Source of the DNA: Deltaproteobacteria bacterium | GTDB lineage: Bacteria > Bdellovibrionota > Bdellovibrionia > JABDDW01 | Length of the DNA: 24,448 nt | Reading direction: 5' to 3' | Assembly (NCBI GenBank): GCA_013287405.1 | Contig: JABDDW010000021.1 | Location: forward strand, 1-24,448 | In this document: one piece after another, positions 6,525 to 14,248 of the stretch | How the letters are laid out: each line of letters starts with the position of its first letter | Numbering within the stretch: position 1 is the stretch's first letter | Position numbers and translations under genes: made by a program | The notes under the pieces: model-generated | Database searches by the model: none | The model's input: the letters and a program-made list of their open reading frames with translations, nothing else | What the model was told of the DNA's origin: nothing

Positions 6525-9500
6525 GTGACTAGGCGGGAGGGATTAAAATTTATTTCGATCACGGTAGCGTTGCTGCTCCAGTGGTCAACGCCCTCGTTTG
6601 CAGTATGGCCCTTTAAAGGGACCACTGAGCAGAATAGGGTTCAACAGTGCGCAGTTCTGCTAAGTGCCGTTAGTCAGCACAAGATTGACTCCTTTGATGA
6701 TCTCTTAAAAGCCTTTTCAAATGGCTTTGTTCCCAATCTTAAAGATAAATCCCAACGTGATGCTTTTGAAATATATAGGCGCATGCGTTTTGGCGACCCT
6801 AATACAAATCTTAACGCCAATTCTATAGATACTGTCGGGAAAGAACTTCAGTCGCACCCAGAACTTCAGAAAGAAACTTTTAGAAACTTCGATCTTGAAG
6901 TTCAAGAAAGAACTTACCCTGTTACTCCAGAATTAAAGGCGTTTATTGACGGCCAAGTGAAGAATGCGGGGCAAGTAAGAAGTAATCTCTTTCAAATCGA
7001 CGCCAATCTTGGGTATTGGAAAAAGATTTTGCAATACGAAGACCATGAGATAGTCGTAGCAAAACCTCAAAGTAAAGAAGAGCAAAAGCAAGCTCGAAAG
7101 CTTGAAAACGAAAGGTTCATTAATTATCTAAATAAAATCATCTCCCCTGAAACCAGAGCAAGCATTGCAGACAGCAAGGTGGATGCCAAAGGAAGGGCTA
7201 GAATTTTATACAAAGTCTTGACCAGCCAACGTGACATCTTAAAAGCCCAGAACAAAGACACTCGGCCCATATCTCAAAGTATTGTTGATTTAATTCACAC
7301 CATTGGGTTTCACGACCCCGTTGTTCAGAGGGATCTAAAGAGCGCAAACGGCATGGACCGCATCAACGCCATAAGACGGGTCTTAAGCGAGCGTGATTCT
7401 TTTGCGATGGAACTTGGATTTAAAAATCACTTTGAAGAAATGAAAAATTATTTTGCAGTCAATCTACCTAGTGGTATTGAATCAGCTCAAACGCTAACCC
7501 AAGTTCTTCCCAAACTCCAAGCCGACGTGGAGTCCAAGGCTCAAGTCGTAACCACTCAGGCCGCAAGCCGTACAATTAGGCATCTTTCCATTGTTGAGTC
7601 TCCCTTTAGGTCGTGCTTGGGTGGGAGTGATTGCTCGTCAAGAACTTATCTCACCCGTGGTCTTGATCCTAATTACCACTACTTCACCATGACCGACTCT
7701 CAAGGGTATTCATCAGGTCATTTCACGGTGGTTCTGGGAGACGCTACGGCACAAAAATCAAACGGGTCAAAAGAGAAGGTCAAAATGGCCTTTATTGATA
7801 AGGTTCAAAATGTCCCCAATAACGATATTCCATTTATGATGGAAGGGGTCAGGCGTTCCCTTCTTGAAAAGGGCTATATATTAGCTTTGCCTGAAGATGT
7901 GGGCGATCACAACGGTCTTTCAAATGAAGATATGACAAGAAGTTTTGTCAAAGCCAACGTCAAAACAGATTCCGATACAAGGCTTGTGAACTTTAAGCCA
8001 CATGCGCACAAATATGCATTTCCCAATCAATACTCGCGGGCTGAACAAGGGCTTCCATCGAGGCCCGTTTTGCCATTGAAAGATGAAAGCGCCATCACGT
8101 TTACACCGGAGAATATGCAAGAGCCGTGGAGCCATCCAGGTTTTGATCTCACAAACTTGGTCGCAGCGTCTTATAAACTTAAAGACGGGACCACTGAAGA
8201 CAAGCTTCGCTACCTCCCCTCAATGAAGGCTATTCAAGTCGCTGGACTTAAAGTGGACCCTGCATTTGGAAAAACATTAGAGACTTGGCTTGCTGATGAG
8301 AAAGAACCCATTCAGCTTAGGCGTCAAATTCTTCTTTACCAGTGGAAGGAAGAAAATAAGAGTTTACCTGATTTGTTAAATAATTTTTCAAAAACTGACC
8401 AGATCAATATTTTACAGAACCTTCTTGATACTCCTCGATACAAGGACGCCCTATTTAAACAGAAAAAGGACCTCTGGGGTTTAATGATTAGGGCTAGAAC
8501 GAACAAAAAAGTTCGAGATCAGTTGGCGCTACAGCTTTATCCAAGATACATGGATCAGATTGATAAAATTTTGGATGCGCCAGACATCGACGACGCCAGA
8601 GCGAAGTTGATTATTGAGAGTATGGAAGCGGGTTATGAGGCCACTGACATTGAAGAGGCTTCAAAATTTCCTACGTTTCTTAAGGGTACTTCCATTGAGG
8701 CATGGGTCAACCAGGATCTTCCCGATCACTACTTAAAGAATGTTTTAAGTGAAACGGTATTCGGGCGAAATCTTGTTAAAGGGATCACTTCTCAAGATGT
8801 TGGGGCAAGGAATTTTGCAGCCGTTATTTTAGGGCGAGCCCTCCATGATGAGAGATTCCAAGATTTTGGCATTGTTAGGGCGCTGGCTGAGATCGGGAAT
8901 CAATATAATTGGGATTCAAGGGCCTGGCTCAGTGCCACTCAGGATATTGAACTTAAGTCAGAATTTATCTTCGCTCACTATTTCTCGCGTCCTGACCTTT
9001 TTGATGAATACATGAAAAGTTTAAATCCAAATGAAAAAATAAGAATTGAGGATTACGTTGCTGGCCGCACGAGTCTTGGAATTTCAAGGCGCATGGCTGA
9101 AGAACGTGGCGTCCCTGAGAAGATCATGGAAAAAGCAAAGCCTGAGACCTTTGACTTCGCAAGGCTTACTTTCCCCAAAGAAGGTAAGAAATTTGTGATG
9201 GGAAGCCCACCTAACGAGCCTGGACGGCAGAGCTATGAGTTTTCACAGCGAGAGGTCACATTAACTAAGCCTTTTGAGATCGGAAACCTTGTGACCCAGC
9301 TTGAGTATTATCTAGCCACCGGCAAGGCACCCTCGAATTTCAAGGGTAAAGAACACGCCGATGGGGACCATGCCACTGTCAATGGTATTGAGATGAATAT
9401 TAACCACCCTGTTGAACAGGTCAGCGAAGTTGACGCCGAAGAATATTGCAAAATTATAAGTAAACGGGACCCCAAGTATAACTATAGACTTCCTACCGAA

Positions 9501-9884
9501 GCAGAAATGGAACTCGCTGCCCGTGGTGGAACAAGTACAGCCTATTCCTACGGTGATGACCCAAACAGTCTTGGGGATCATGCGTGGTTCTCTGGTAATT
9601 CAGGAAATCGGACCCACGCTATAGCGACAAAGAAGCCAAATCCATTAGGACTCTATGACGTTCATGGGAACGTATGGGTGTGGACCTCAGATTTGTGGGA
9701 CGGTAACCCTAATAACTCTCCTACTACTAACCCCACGGGGGCTAGTGCGGGCTCCAATCGCGTCATACGCGGTGGTAGTTGGTTCAACTATGCGCAGGAC
9801 CTCCGGTCGGCCTATCGCGACGGCTACGGGCTTGGCGAACGCAACTACGCTGTGGGGTTCCGTGTTGTGAGGACGCCTAAGTAA
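6525..9884 (+). CDS. DGR variable (target) protein with C-terminal FGE/C-type-lectin domain and Tat-like leader
   Basis: An 1119-aa protein starting at GTG 6525. The N-terminus MTRREGLKF matches the twin-arginine pattern (S/T-R-R-x-x-L-K), followed by a hydrophobic stretch and a SFA|V cleavage site after residue 26. A long helical region follows. Around residues 360-400 lies a Cys/Gly-rich patch (SPFRSCLGGSDCSSRTYL, then HFTVVLGD), and another helical section fills about 540-870. Residues from about 883 on form a formylglycine-generating-enzyme-like fold (FVMGSPPNEPG, YRLPTEAEMELAARGG, GLYDVHGNVWVW). The last 45 residues are the VR. FGE-like C-type-lectin folds are the classic DGR scaffold; the catalytic cysteines of true FGE are absent near the C-terminus, so ligand binding rather than catalysis is expected. 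The upstream AAA+ protease is its likely partner. Confidence 0.9.
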   Translation: MTRREGLKFISITVALLLQWSTPSFAVWPFKGTTEQNRVQQCAVLLSAVSQHKIDSFDDLLKAFSNGFVPNLKDKSQRDAFEIYRRMRFGDPNTNLNANSIDTVGKELQSHPELQKETFRNFDLEVQERTYPVTPELKAFIDGQVKNAGQVRSNLFQIDANLGYWKKILQYEDHEIVVAKPQSKEEQKQARKLENERFINYLNKIISPETRASIADSKVDAKGRARILYKVLTSQRDILKAQNKDTRPISQSIVDLIHTIGFHDPVVQRDLKSANGMDRINAIRRVLSERDSFAMELGFKNHFEEMKNYFAVNLPSGIESAQTLTQVLPKLQADVESKAQVVTTQAASRTIRHLSIVESPFRSCLGGSDCSSRTYLTRGLDPNYHYFTMTDSQGYSSGHFTVVLGDATAQKSNGSKEKVKMAFIDKVQNVPNNDIPFMMEGVRRSLLEKGYILALPEDVGDHNGLSNEDMTRSFVKANVKTDSDTRLVNFKPHAHKYAFPNQYSRAEQGLPSRPVLPLKDESAITFTPENMQEPWSHPGFDLTNLVAASYKLKDGTTEDKLRYLPSMKAIQVAGLKVDPAFGKTLETWLADEKEPIQLRRQILLYQWKEENKSLPDLLNNFSKTDQINILQNLLDTPRYKDALFKQKKDLWGLMIRARTNKKVRDQLALQLYPRYMDQIDKILDAPDIDDARAKLIIESMEAGYEATDIEEASKFPTFLKGTSIEAWVNQDLPDHYLKNVLSETVFGRNLVKGITSQDVGARNFAAVILGRALHDERFQDFGIVRALAEIGNQYNWDSRAWLSATQDIELKSEFIFAHYFSRPDLFDEYMKSLNPNEKIRIEDYVAGRTSLGISRRMAEERGVPEKIMEKAKPETFDFARLTFPKEGKKFVMGSPPNEPGRQSYEFSQREVTLTKPFEIGNLVTQLEYYLATGKAPSNFKGKEHADGDHATVNGIEMNINHPVEQVSEVDAEEYCKIISKRDPKYNYRLPTEAEMELAARGGTSTAYSYGDDPNSLGDHAWFSGNSGNRTHAIATKKPNPLGLYDVHGNVWVWTSDLWDGNPNNSPTTNPTGASAGSNRVIRGGSWFNYAQDLRSAYRDGYGLGERNYAVGFRVVRTPK
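9748..9871 (+). repeat. DGR variable repeat (VR)
   Basis: A 124-bp copy of the template at 12167-12290. Twelve positions differ, all where TR has A: five A-to-T, six A-to-G and one A-to-C; no non-adenine base is changed. The affected codons encode residues 1087, 1089, 1092, 1099-1101, 1105 and 1108-1109 of the target; codons 1088 and 1107 are adenine-rich in TR but unchanged. The invariant 20-bp 3' end, running GTGGGGTTCC to GTTGTGAG, is the likely initiation-of-mutagenic-homology region. VR and TR diverge at the next base. VR ends 13 nt before the end of the target's stop codon. Confidence 0.95.
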
Positions 9885-10261
9885 CCCTTGCCCCTTTTAC
9901 CCTTTTACACTCTTCAAGGCTGGCTTGAGCCAAAATGGAACTGAGAGACGTAGGCCCATGCGAAGCTGGGCCGTAGTCTTCAGTGACATTGGCGAAGCCA
10001 AAAAATTTAAAAATTTGAGGTAGTTATGCTGCGCGTAAGGCGGTGACCATCTAAACCAATCTTGTCTAGAGAATATTATTTGGGTGGGAACACTTTTTGA
10101 ATTAGCCGATGTTGGGTCTAGATTTGTCAGATTATTGGGGTAGGGACTTGTTCGGTATAGAAATACATATTAGTTTAAAACAAACAGACATCGTAGAGAC
10201 TTCTTTGAAGCCCGCATCTTTGAGAGTTTGAAGTACCGACATAAACAAAAAGGGGGAGCGG
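9885..10261 (+). other. Structured non-coding gap between DGR target and accessory genes
   Basis: These 377 nt have no credible ORF. They contain several short inverted repeats: TGGCT-TG-AGCCA at about 9921-9932, GGCCCA (9953-9958) with TGGGCC (9967-9972) around an 8-nt loop, and TTGGC-GAA-GCCAA at 9989-10001. None is followed by a T-run, so read-through into the accessory genes is possible. Known DGRs often carry a hairpin just 3' of VR that aids retrohoming; the GGCCCA stem, about 80 nt past VR, is the best candidate but lies farther away than usual. The right part holds a weak promoter-like site with an operator half site. Confidence 0.45.
10143..10187 (+). promoter_or_regulatory. Weak promoter with XRE operator half site upstream of the DGR cassette
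   Basis: The half site ATATTAGTTTA (10167-10177) matches 11 of 11 bases of the 2054-2075 palindrome; the right half is degenerate (AAACAAA). The spacing copies the XRE promoter: GGGACT (10143-10148), 17 bases, CATATT (10166-10171), compared with TTGACT-N17-TATATT. This suggests a weaker, co-regulated promoter for the HRDC-avd-RT-TR unit, about 90 nt ahead of the first gene. Function is inferred. Confidence 0.4.
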
Positions 10262-10789
10262 GTGTTAATAAAAGTCATTTCCCTTACGTTTGACTCAATT
10301 TATGGTGGGTTTAACGACGGGGCAGTCAGGGAATTTCTAAAGGATAAGGAACTGCTGGGTGTTCAAGACCACCTTATTGTCAGAAACGACGTTCCCTATC
10401 TTGTTTTCGTATTGAAATACATGCCCTATAGGGCTGAGACGGACCCCAAGTACTCCGCAAAAGTAAAAGAAGAAGAGCCGTGGCGAAAGATGCTTACAGA
10501 GAGTGACATGGGGCTCTTTAATCTGCTGCGGGATTGGCGTTCAGAGAGGGCGAAGAAAGAAGGGATGCCGCCTTACGTCCTTTTTACAAACCAGCAATTC
10601 GCCATGATCGTTAAAAAGCGCCCTCAAACTTTGGGGGAGCTTGCACAAATTGAAGGGGTTGGACAAGGCAAAGTCCAAAAGTACGGCCAGGACATATTGA
10701 ATATCTCTAAGGTCAACTTGGGGGGTGAAAAAGAAAAGGTGAAAGTAGAGGAAAAGGAGCCAGAAAAACCTGATGGAAGTACCACTTAA
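10262..10789 (+). CDS. HRDC-domain DGR accessory protein
   Basis: A 175-aa soluble protein starting at GTG 10262 behind a G-rich GGGGGAG. Residues 1-60 form a beta-rich N-terminal domain (LIKVISLTFDSIYGGFNDGA, LIVRNDVPYLVFVLKY). Residues about 83-148 are an HRDC domain (helicase and RNase D C-terminal type): LLRDWRSERAKKEGMPPYVL, then KKRPQTLGELAQIEGVGQGK, with the conserved GVG turn. The C-terminus is a charged, lysine/glutamate-rich tail. HRDC domains bind nucleic acid and have been reported beside DGR reverse transcriptases, so a role in handling TR RNA, cDNA or the VR target is likely. Its 3' end overlaps avd by 17 nt. Confidence 0.8.
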   Translation: MLIKVISLTFDSIYGGFNDGAVREFLKDKELLGVQDHLIVRNDVPYLVFVLKYMPYRAETDPKYSAKVKEEEPWRKMLTESDMGLFNLLRDWRSERAKKEGMPPYVLFTNQQFAMIVKKRPQTLGELAQIEGVGQGKVQKYGQDILNISKVNLGGEKEKVKVEEKEPEKPDGSTT

Positions 10790-11147
10790 GGATTTCCAGA
10801 CAATCCAAAAAGAAGATTTACCGATCTTTGTTAAGTGGATGGATTTTGTCAAATGGCTCTTAACGACAAGTGACCATTTCCCAAAGAAGGCTCGGTTTAC
10901 GTTTACTGACAGGATTTTGAATCTCGCTTTATCGGTCGTGGAGGATCTAGTGGAAGCAAGATACAGCAAAAATAAAATGGTAGCCTTAAGAAGGGCCAAC
11001 TTGAACCTTGAGAAAATGAGGGTTTTCACTCGCATTTGTTATGAGAGTAAGTTTTTGTCACGAAAATCATACGAGTACGCCTCTTATTCAATTAACGAGG
11101 TCGGGAAAATGCTCGGCGGGTGGATCAAGCAACAGGGCGGCCTATGA
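10773..11147 (+). CDS. avd: DGR accessory variability determinant Avd
   Basis: A 124-aa basic helical protein, the usual Avd size. The pattern FPKKARFTFTDRILNLAL, then VVEDLVEARYSKNK, LRRANLNLEKMRVFTRICYE and ending NEVGKMLGGWIKQ follows the four-helix Avd family, including the terminal GxMLGGW. Avd forms a positively charged pentameric barrel that binds the reverse transcriptase and TR RNA and is needed for mutagenic cDNA synthesis in studied DGRs. The start at ATG 10773 has GGAG about 13 nt upstream and probably relies on coupling to the overlapping HRDC gene. Its stop overlaps the RT start (ATGA). Confidence 0.9.
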   Translation: MEVPLKDFQTIQKEDLPIFVKWMDFVKWLLTTSDHFPKKARFTFTDRILNLALSVVEDLVEARYSKNKMVALRRANLNLEKMRVFTRICYESKFLSRKSYEYASYSINEVGKMLGGWIKQQGGL

Positions 11148-12157
11148 AGAGGGAAGGCTATTTATTTGAAAGAATCGTAACTTTTCAAAACCTTCTTTTA
11201 GCCTCAAGAAAGGCCATGCGGGGGAAGAAGTTGAAGAAGTCAGTGGGCTCATTTTACTTTGACCTAGAAAATGAAGTCATAGAAATAAAGCGGGATCTGG
11301 AAAATAGAACTTACCGCCCAGGACCTTATACTCAGTTTGAAATCTTTGAACCCAAGCGAAGAAAAATTTGCAGTTCCGTCTTCAGGGACCGCGTTGTCCA
11401 TCATGCCGTCTGTAATTTCGTTGAGCCCTTGTTTGAAGACAGAGCCATTCACGATAGCTATGCGTGTCGTGAGAAAAAGGGGTCCCATGCGGCCATTAAA
11501 CGCTGCCAAGAATATACGAGGCGGTTCCAGTATTATTTAAAATGTGACATTAGAAAGTTTTTCGAGAGCGTTGACCATGGGATTTTAAAGAGCCAACTTC
11601 GGCGCATTATTAAAGATGATAAATTGCTTACACTTTTAGACCTTATCATTGACCACTCTGTTCCAGGTGCCCCCTTGGGTAAGGGTATTCCGATTGGAAA
11701 TTTAACAAGCCAGCACTTTGCCAATTTTTACCTGGGAGAACTCGACCATTTTATAAAAGATAAGCTTCGGATCAAGGGATACGTCCGTTACATGGACGAT
11801 TTTATTTCTTTCTCGAATAGCAAAGAGGAGCTTCATGGTCTCCTTTATGAAATCGGTTTATTTTTAGAGAGAGAACTTAAATTAAAGCTTAAGGACAAGG
11901 TGACAAGGCTCTCTCCTGTTTCAGAGGGTGCCCCATTCTTGGGGTTTCGGATTTATCCACAGTTAATCCGTATAAAGCGGGAAAACCTAGTTCGTCTTAG
12001 GCGCAAGATCAAAAGGAAAGAAAAACTTTACCTTAAAGGGAAGATCACTGAGGAAATGCTTGTTCAGTCGGTGGGAAGCATGACGGCTCATGTGTCCCAC
12101 GGAGATTCCCTTTCTGAGAGGAGGCATATATTTAATACGTCTTTAAAATTGGCGTAA
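11144..12157 (+). CDS. DGR-type reverse transcriptase
   Basis: A 337-aa RT from ATG 11144, whose ATGA overlaps the avd stop; an in-frame GTG at 11120 would add eight residues inside avd and is less likely. Motifs: [20 protein letters not shown] (fingers), [14 protein letters not shown] (first catalytic aspartate), [16 protein letters not shown] at 182 onward, and the catalytic YMDD at 216-219. The IGxxxSQ form of motif 4, in place of QGxxxSP, is the hallmark separating DGR RTs from retron and group II RTs and is linked to adenine-specific infidelity. A thumb region of basic helices completes the protein. TR starts nine bases after the stop codon, and gene order (avd, RT, TR) and length fit the family. 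Confidence 0.95.
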   Translation: MKREGYLFERIVTFQNLLLASRKAMRGKKLKKSVGSFYFDLENEVIEIKRDLENRTYRPGPYTQFEIFEPKRRKICSSVFRDRVVHHAVCNFVEPLFEDRAIHDSYACREKKGSHAAIKRCQEYTRRFQYYLKCDIRKFFESVDHGILKSQLRRIIKDDKLLTLLDLIIDHSVPGAPLGKGIPIGNLTSQHFANFYLGELDHFIKDKLRIKGYVRYMDDFISFSNSKEELHGLLYEIGLFLERELKLKLKDKVTRLSPVSEGAPFLGFRIYPQLIRIKRENLVRLRRKIKRKEKLYLKGKITEEMLVQSVGSMTAHVSHGDSLSERRHIFNTSLKLA

Positions 12158-12166
12158 TGACCACTA

Positions 12167-12290
12167 CGGGCTCCAATCGCGTCATACGCGGTGGTAGTTG
12201 GAACAACAATGCGCAGAACCTCCGGTCGGCCTATCGCAACAACAACGGGCTTGGCAAACGCAACAACAATGTGGGGTTCCGTGTTGTGAG
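12167..12290 (+). repeat. DGR template repeat (TR)
   Basis: A 124-bp template aligned to VR at 9748-9871. It contains 31 adenines, concentrated in three AAC/AAT triplets (codons reading NNN) plus one AAC and one AAA; 12 of the 31 differ in VR. Asparagine AAY codons are the most diversifiable under adenine mutagenesis and cannot become stop codons. TR begins 9 nt after the RT stop. It can be read as part of an 84-codon ORF from ATG 12157, which overlaps the RT stop, but this frame exists because TR copies coding sequence and is not treated as a gene. Confidence 0.95.
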
Positions 12291-12411
12291 TACAAGGTTT
12301 TTGAACGAAATGGTCAGAGGGCGTGGTTTACGGATCACGTTCGCGTACCCAGGCTTTGTCCAGGTCATTATTCCTGCGCTGATGGTTGATCCGTCAGACG
12401 AATATCACTAA

Positions 12412-12471
12412 AGCTGCACCGTCAAGTAGCCCCCAGCGTGGAAGTCGAAAGCCGGTGCGGCTCCTTATTTT
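12412..12471 (+). terminator. Terminator-like hairpin ending the DGR/TR transcript
   Basis: AGCTGCACCG (12412-12421) pairs with CGGTGCGGCT (12453-12462) over ten positions including one G-U, around a 31-nt loop. It is followed by CCTTATTTTAT. This fits intrinsic termination about 120 nt past TR and would define the 3' end of the template RNA, although the loop is long and the T-run is interrupted. Confidence 0.5.
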
Positions 12472-12483
12472 ATAAACTAACAT
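12462..12483. promoter_or_regulatory. Degenerate copy of the XRE operator palindrome
   Basis: The right half TAAACTAACAT (12473-12483) matches 10 of 11 bases of the 2054-2075 palindrome, and the left half matches 7 of 11. It lies about 75 nt upstream of the third XRE gene and overlaps the T-run of the DGR terminator. It is a candidate binding site only. Confidence 0.35.
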
Positions 12484-12556
12484 ATTACGACCTACCGAAT
12501 TACCATCCTTTAGTTTCAACCCGTATGCTTTCTCCTAAAGCGAAAGGAGAGGGATA

Positions 12557-12889
12557 ATGCCCCGTGTGAATAAAGCGTATGAGGACAAGCACCTTAAAAG
12601 AATGGTCAAGCAAGTAGGCGTCATGCTTAGGTACTTTAGGGAAGAGGCAGAACTTTCTCAAAATGCGTTAAGCAGGGAATCTGGTGTTTCGATTTCAACC
12701 ATCAATGAGATTGAAAATATGATCGTCAATGACATTAGACTTTCAACCATATCGACGTTGGCTAGGAACTTAAAGAAAGACCCTATCCAATTGATCGCTT
12801 CGCCAAAGTTTAATCTGCCGGAGGTTGAAGTAGCGGAGTTTAAAAAAGCTGTAGAGATTCTAAGCAAGATAAATAGGCGGCTGGCATAG
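12557..12889 (+). CDS. XRE-family helix-turn-helix regulator
   Basis: A 110-aa regulator from ATG 12557 with a strong AAAGGAGAGG ribosome binding site about 5 nt upstream. The XRE domain spans about residues 18-80: GVMLRYFREEAELSQNALSR, ESGVSISTINEIENM as the recognition helix, and LSTISTLARNLKKDPIQLI. A short C-terminal helix (VEVAEFKKAVEILSKINRR) may mediate dimerisation. It is the first gene after the DGR cassette and has a degenerate copy of the shared operator upstream. It may regulate itself, the following nuclease cluster or the DGR. Confidence 0.85.
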   Translation: MPRVNKAYEDKHLKRMVKQVGVMLRYFREEAELSQNALSRESGVSISTINEIENMIVNDIRLSTISTLARNLKKDPIQLIASPKFNLPEVEVAEFKKAVEILSKINRRLA

Positions 12890-13020
12890 GTCAATGCAGT
12901 CCTAGTCTTAAATTCCGCCTCTGGACTATAGTTTTGTCCAAAATCTTTATGGTACAGATAGTTTAGATTTCCGTGCCTGAATCCGATACCAAGGGTGGTC
13001 TAGAATATGAGGAGAATGTT

Positions 13021-14235
13021 GTGGTCACTCTGCTAGTGGTGGTCTTAATCGTTGGAATTTTGGGAACAGCTTATCTGTTCCTACAGAGATCATTGGACGC
13101 GGCGTACTTTAACTCGTTGCCGAAATCGCTGAAAGATGGTTCGGGAAAGCTTCATATCCATAAGAAACTTGTAAAACACATTGAAGCTCAGAAAAATGAA
13201 CTCTTACTTTCTGCACACTCCAAGTTTTTATCGGATAGAGGGCCTGCCCGTACTTTAGAAAATCCAGAAGTAAGCGCCTATGTTGAAAAGTTTGCTCATG
13301 TGTACTTTGACGACTTTAATAATGACATAAGCAGCGGAAAACTTTACCTCCATCAGGAAAACACAAAGCTGTTTTTTGAACTCATGGAGCACAAATTTAA
13401 AATTACCAACCGGGCACTTTTAAAGACTCTCTTATACCTTCGACATGAGATTGGTTATTTCAACTATCGAAATTCTGTTGGTCTGATGAAACCTGACAAC
13501 TTTAAGACGCTTTTGAAACAGTCTATAAAGTATAGAACTACAAATGAATTGGCCTACCTTGATATGTTTTTTATCAAAAGGGCAGCCTGTGAGTTTGGGA
13601 TAAAGCTACCGCTTTTTATGGCCGATCAAAAACTTATTCAACGCACCAAAAAAGAACTTGAATTAGAGCAATTCGACAAAGCGTTTAGTGCCAATAATAA
13701 GAAAATAACAGAAAACTCCCAGCAGCGATTGACACGAGTTTCTTGGGAAGAATTTCTTGCCATTGCTTCTTCGGAAGGTATTAATATCTCGGAGTCAGAA
13801 TACATAGTTTTGCCAGAGGATTATTCCAGAGATAGCAGGGTGGACAGGTTTTTTAAAAATCATTTAAAGTTTATTCTCGTTCAGCACTTTGACGGCAAAT
13901 GTGTCGATTGCGGGGCTCTTTCGGACCTTGAGTTAGATCATTTCTGGCGGCCAAAATCAACGGGTGGTAACTTTGCCATGCGCTCTCGGCAACACTTTTA
14001 TGTCAATAACTGTATTCCTCTTTGTAGGTCTTGTAATGCTTCTAAAGGTGCGAGGAGCATCTTTGAATATTTCGATTCTGATAAGGTTAAAGCACTTCTC
14101 AAAACCAGTCATTCATTTGGGTCAACTTTGAACACATTTTTACAAAAATTTGATGACGATAATTTTAACGAGATTGCCCTCCAAGCAACACAAAACTCTA
14201 CATCACAAGCAATAGAGAAAAAGAAAGCTGCTTAA
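13021..14235 (+). CDS. Membrane-anchored HNH nuclease
   Basis: A 404-aa protein. GTG 13021 is preferred because AGGAGA lies 5 nt upstream; the frame is open to GTG 12973 without a good site. Residues about 2-24 are a single transmembrane helix (LLVVVLIVGILGTAYLFL). A long charged helical middle without recognised domains follows. Near the C-terminus is a zinc-bound HNH motif: CVDC at 294-297, LELDHFWRP (the DH), then the asparagine in VNNCIPLCRSCNASKG with CRSC at 335-338. HNH proteins cut DNA in restriction, homing and phage defence, and an N-terminal membrane anchor suggests action at the membrane, for example on incoming DNA. Substrate and role are inferred. Confidence 0.8.
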   Translation: MVTLLVVVLIVGILGTAYLFLQRSLDAAYFNSLPKSLKDGSGKLHIHKKLVKHIEAQKNELLLSAHSKFLSDRGPARTLENPEVSAYVEKFAHVYFDDFNNDISSGKLYLHQENTKLFFELMEHKFKITNRALLKTLLYLRHEIGYFNYRNSVGLMKPDNFKTLLKQSIKYRTTNELAYLDMFFIKRAACEFGIKLPLFMADQKLIQRTKKELELEQFDKAFSANNKKITENSQQRLTRVSWEEFLAIASSEGINISESEYIVLPEDYSRDSRVDRFFKNHLKFILVQHFDGKCVDCGALSDLELDHFWRPKSTGGNFAMRSRQHFYVNNCIPLCRSCNASKGARSIFEYFDSDKVKALLKTSHSFGSTLNTFLQKFDDDNFNEIALQATQNSTSQAIEKKKAA

Positions 14236-14248
14236 ATATTTGGGAGCG

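Larger units (their letters stand above)
9746..12472 (+). mobile_element. Diversity-generating retroelement cassette (VR, HRDC, Avd, RT, TR)
   Basis: In order: VR at the 3' end of the target gene, a 377-nt non-coding gap, an HRDC accessory gene, avd, the DGR reverse transcriptase, TR and a terminator-like hairpin, all on the + strand. Established DGR mechanism: TR RNA is reverse transcribed with adenine-specific errors and the cDNA replaces VR. The sequence shows the signature directly, with all 12 VR/TR differences at TR adenines. The three accessory/RT genes overlap each other (17 nt, then a 4-nt ATGA overlap) and form one translational unit. Confidence 0.95.

Noticed and set aside
9312..9581. 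89-codon - strand ORF and other ORFs inside the FGE region
   Set aside because: They are shadows of the well-supported target gene, with low-complexity, cysteine/phenylalanine-rich translations.
12167..12290. CRISPR or simple tandem repeat from the repeated AAC/AAT codons
   Set aside because: The repeats are template codons within a DGR TR; there are no spacers or regular direct repeats.
12157..12411. 84-codon ORF across the TR starting at ATG 12157
   Set aside because: It mirrors the target reading frame because TR is homologous to VR. The part beyond TR has no recognisable protein character, and TR functions as RNA template.
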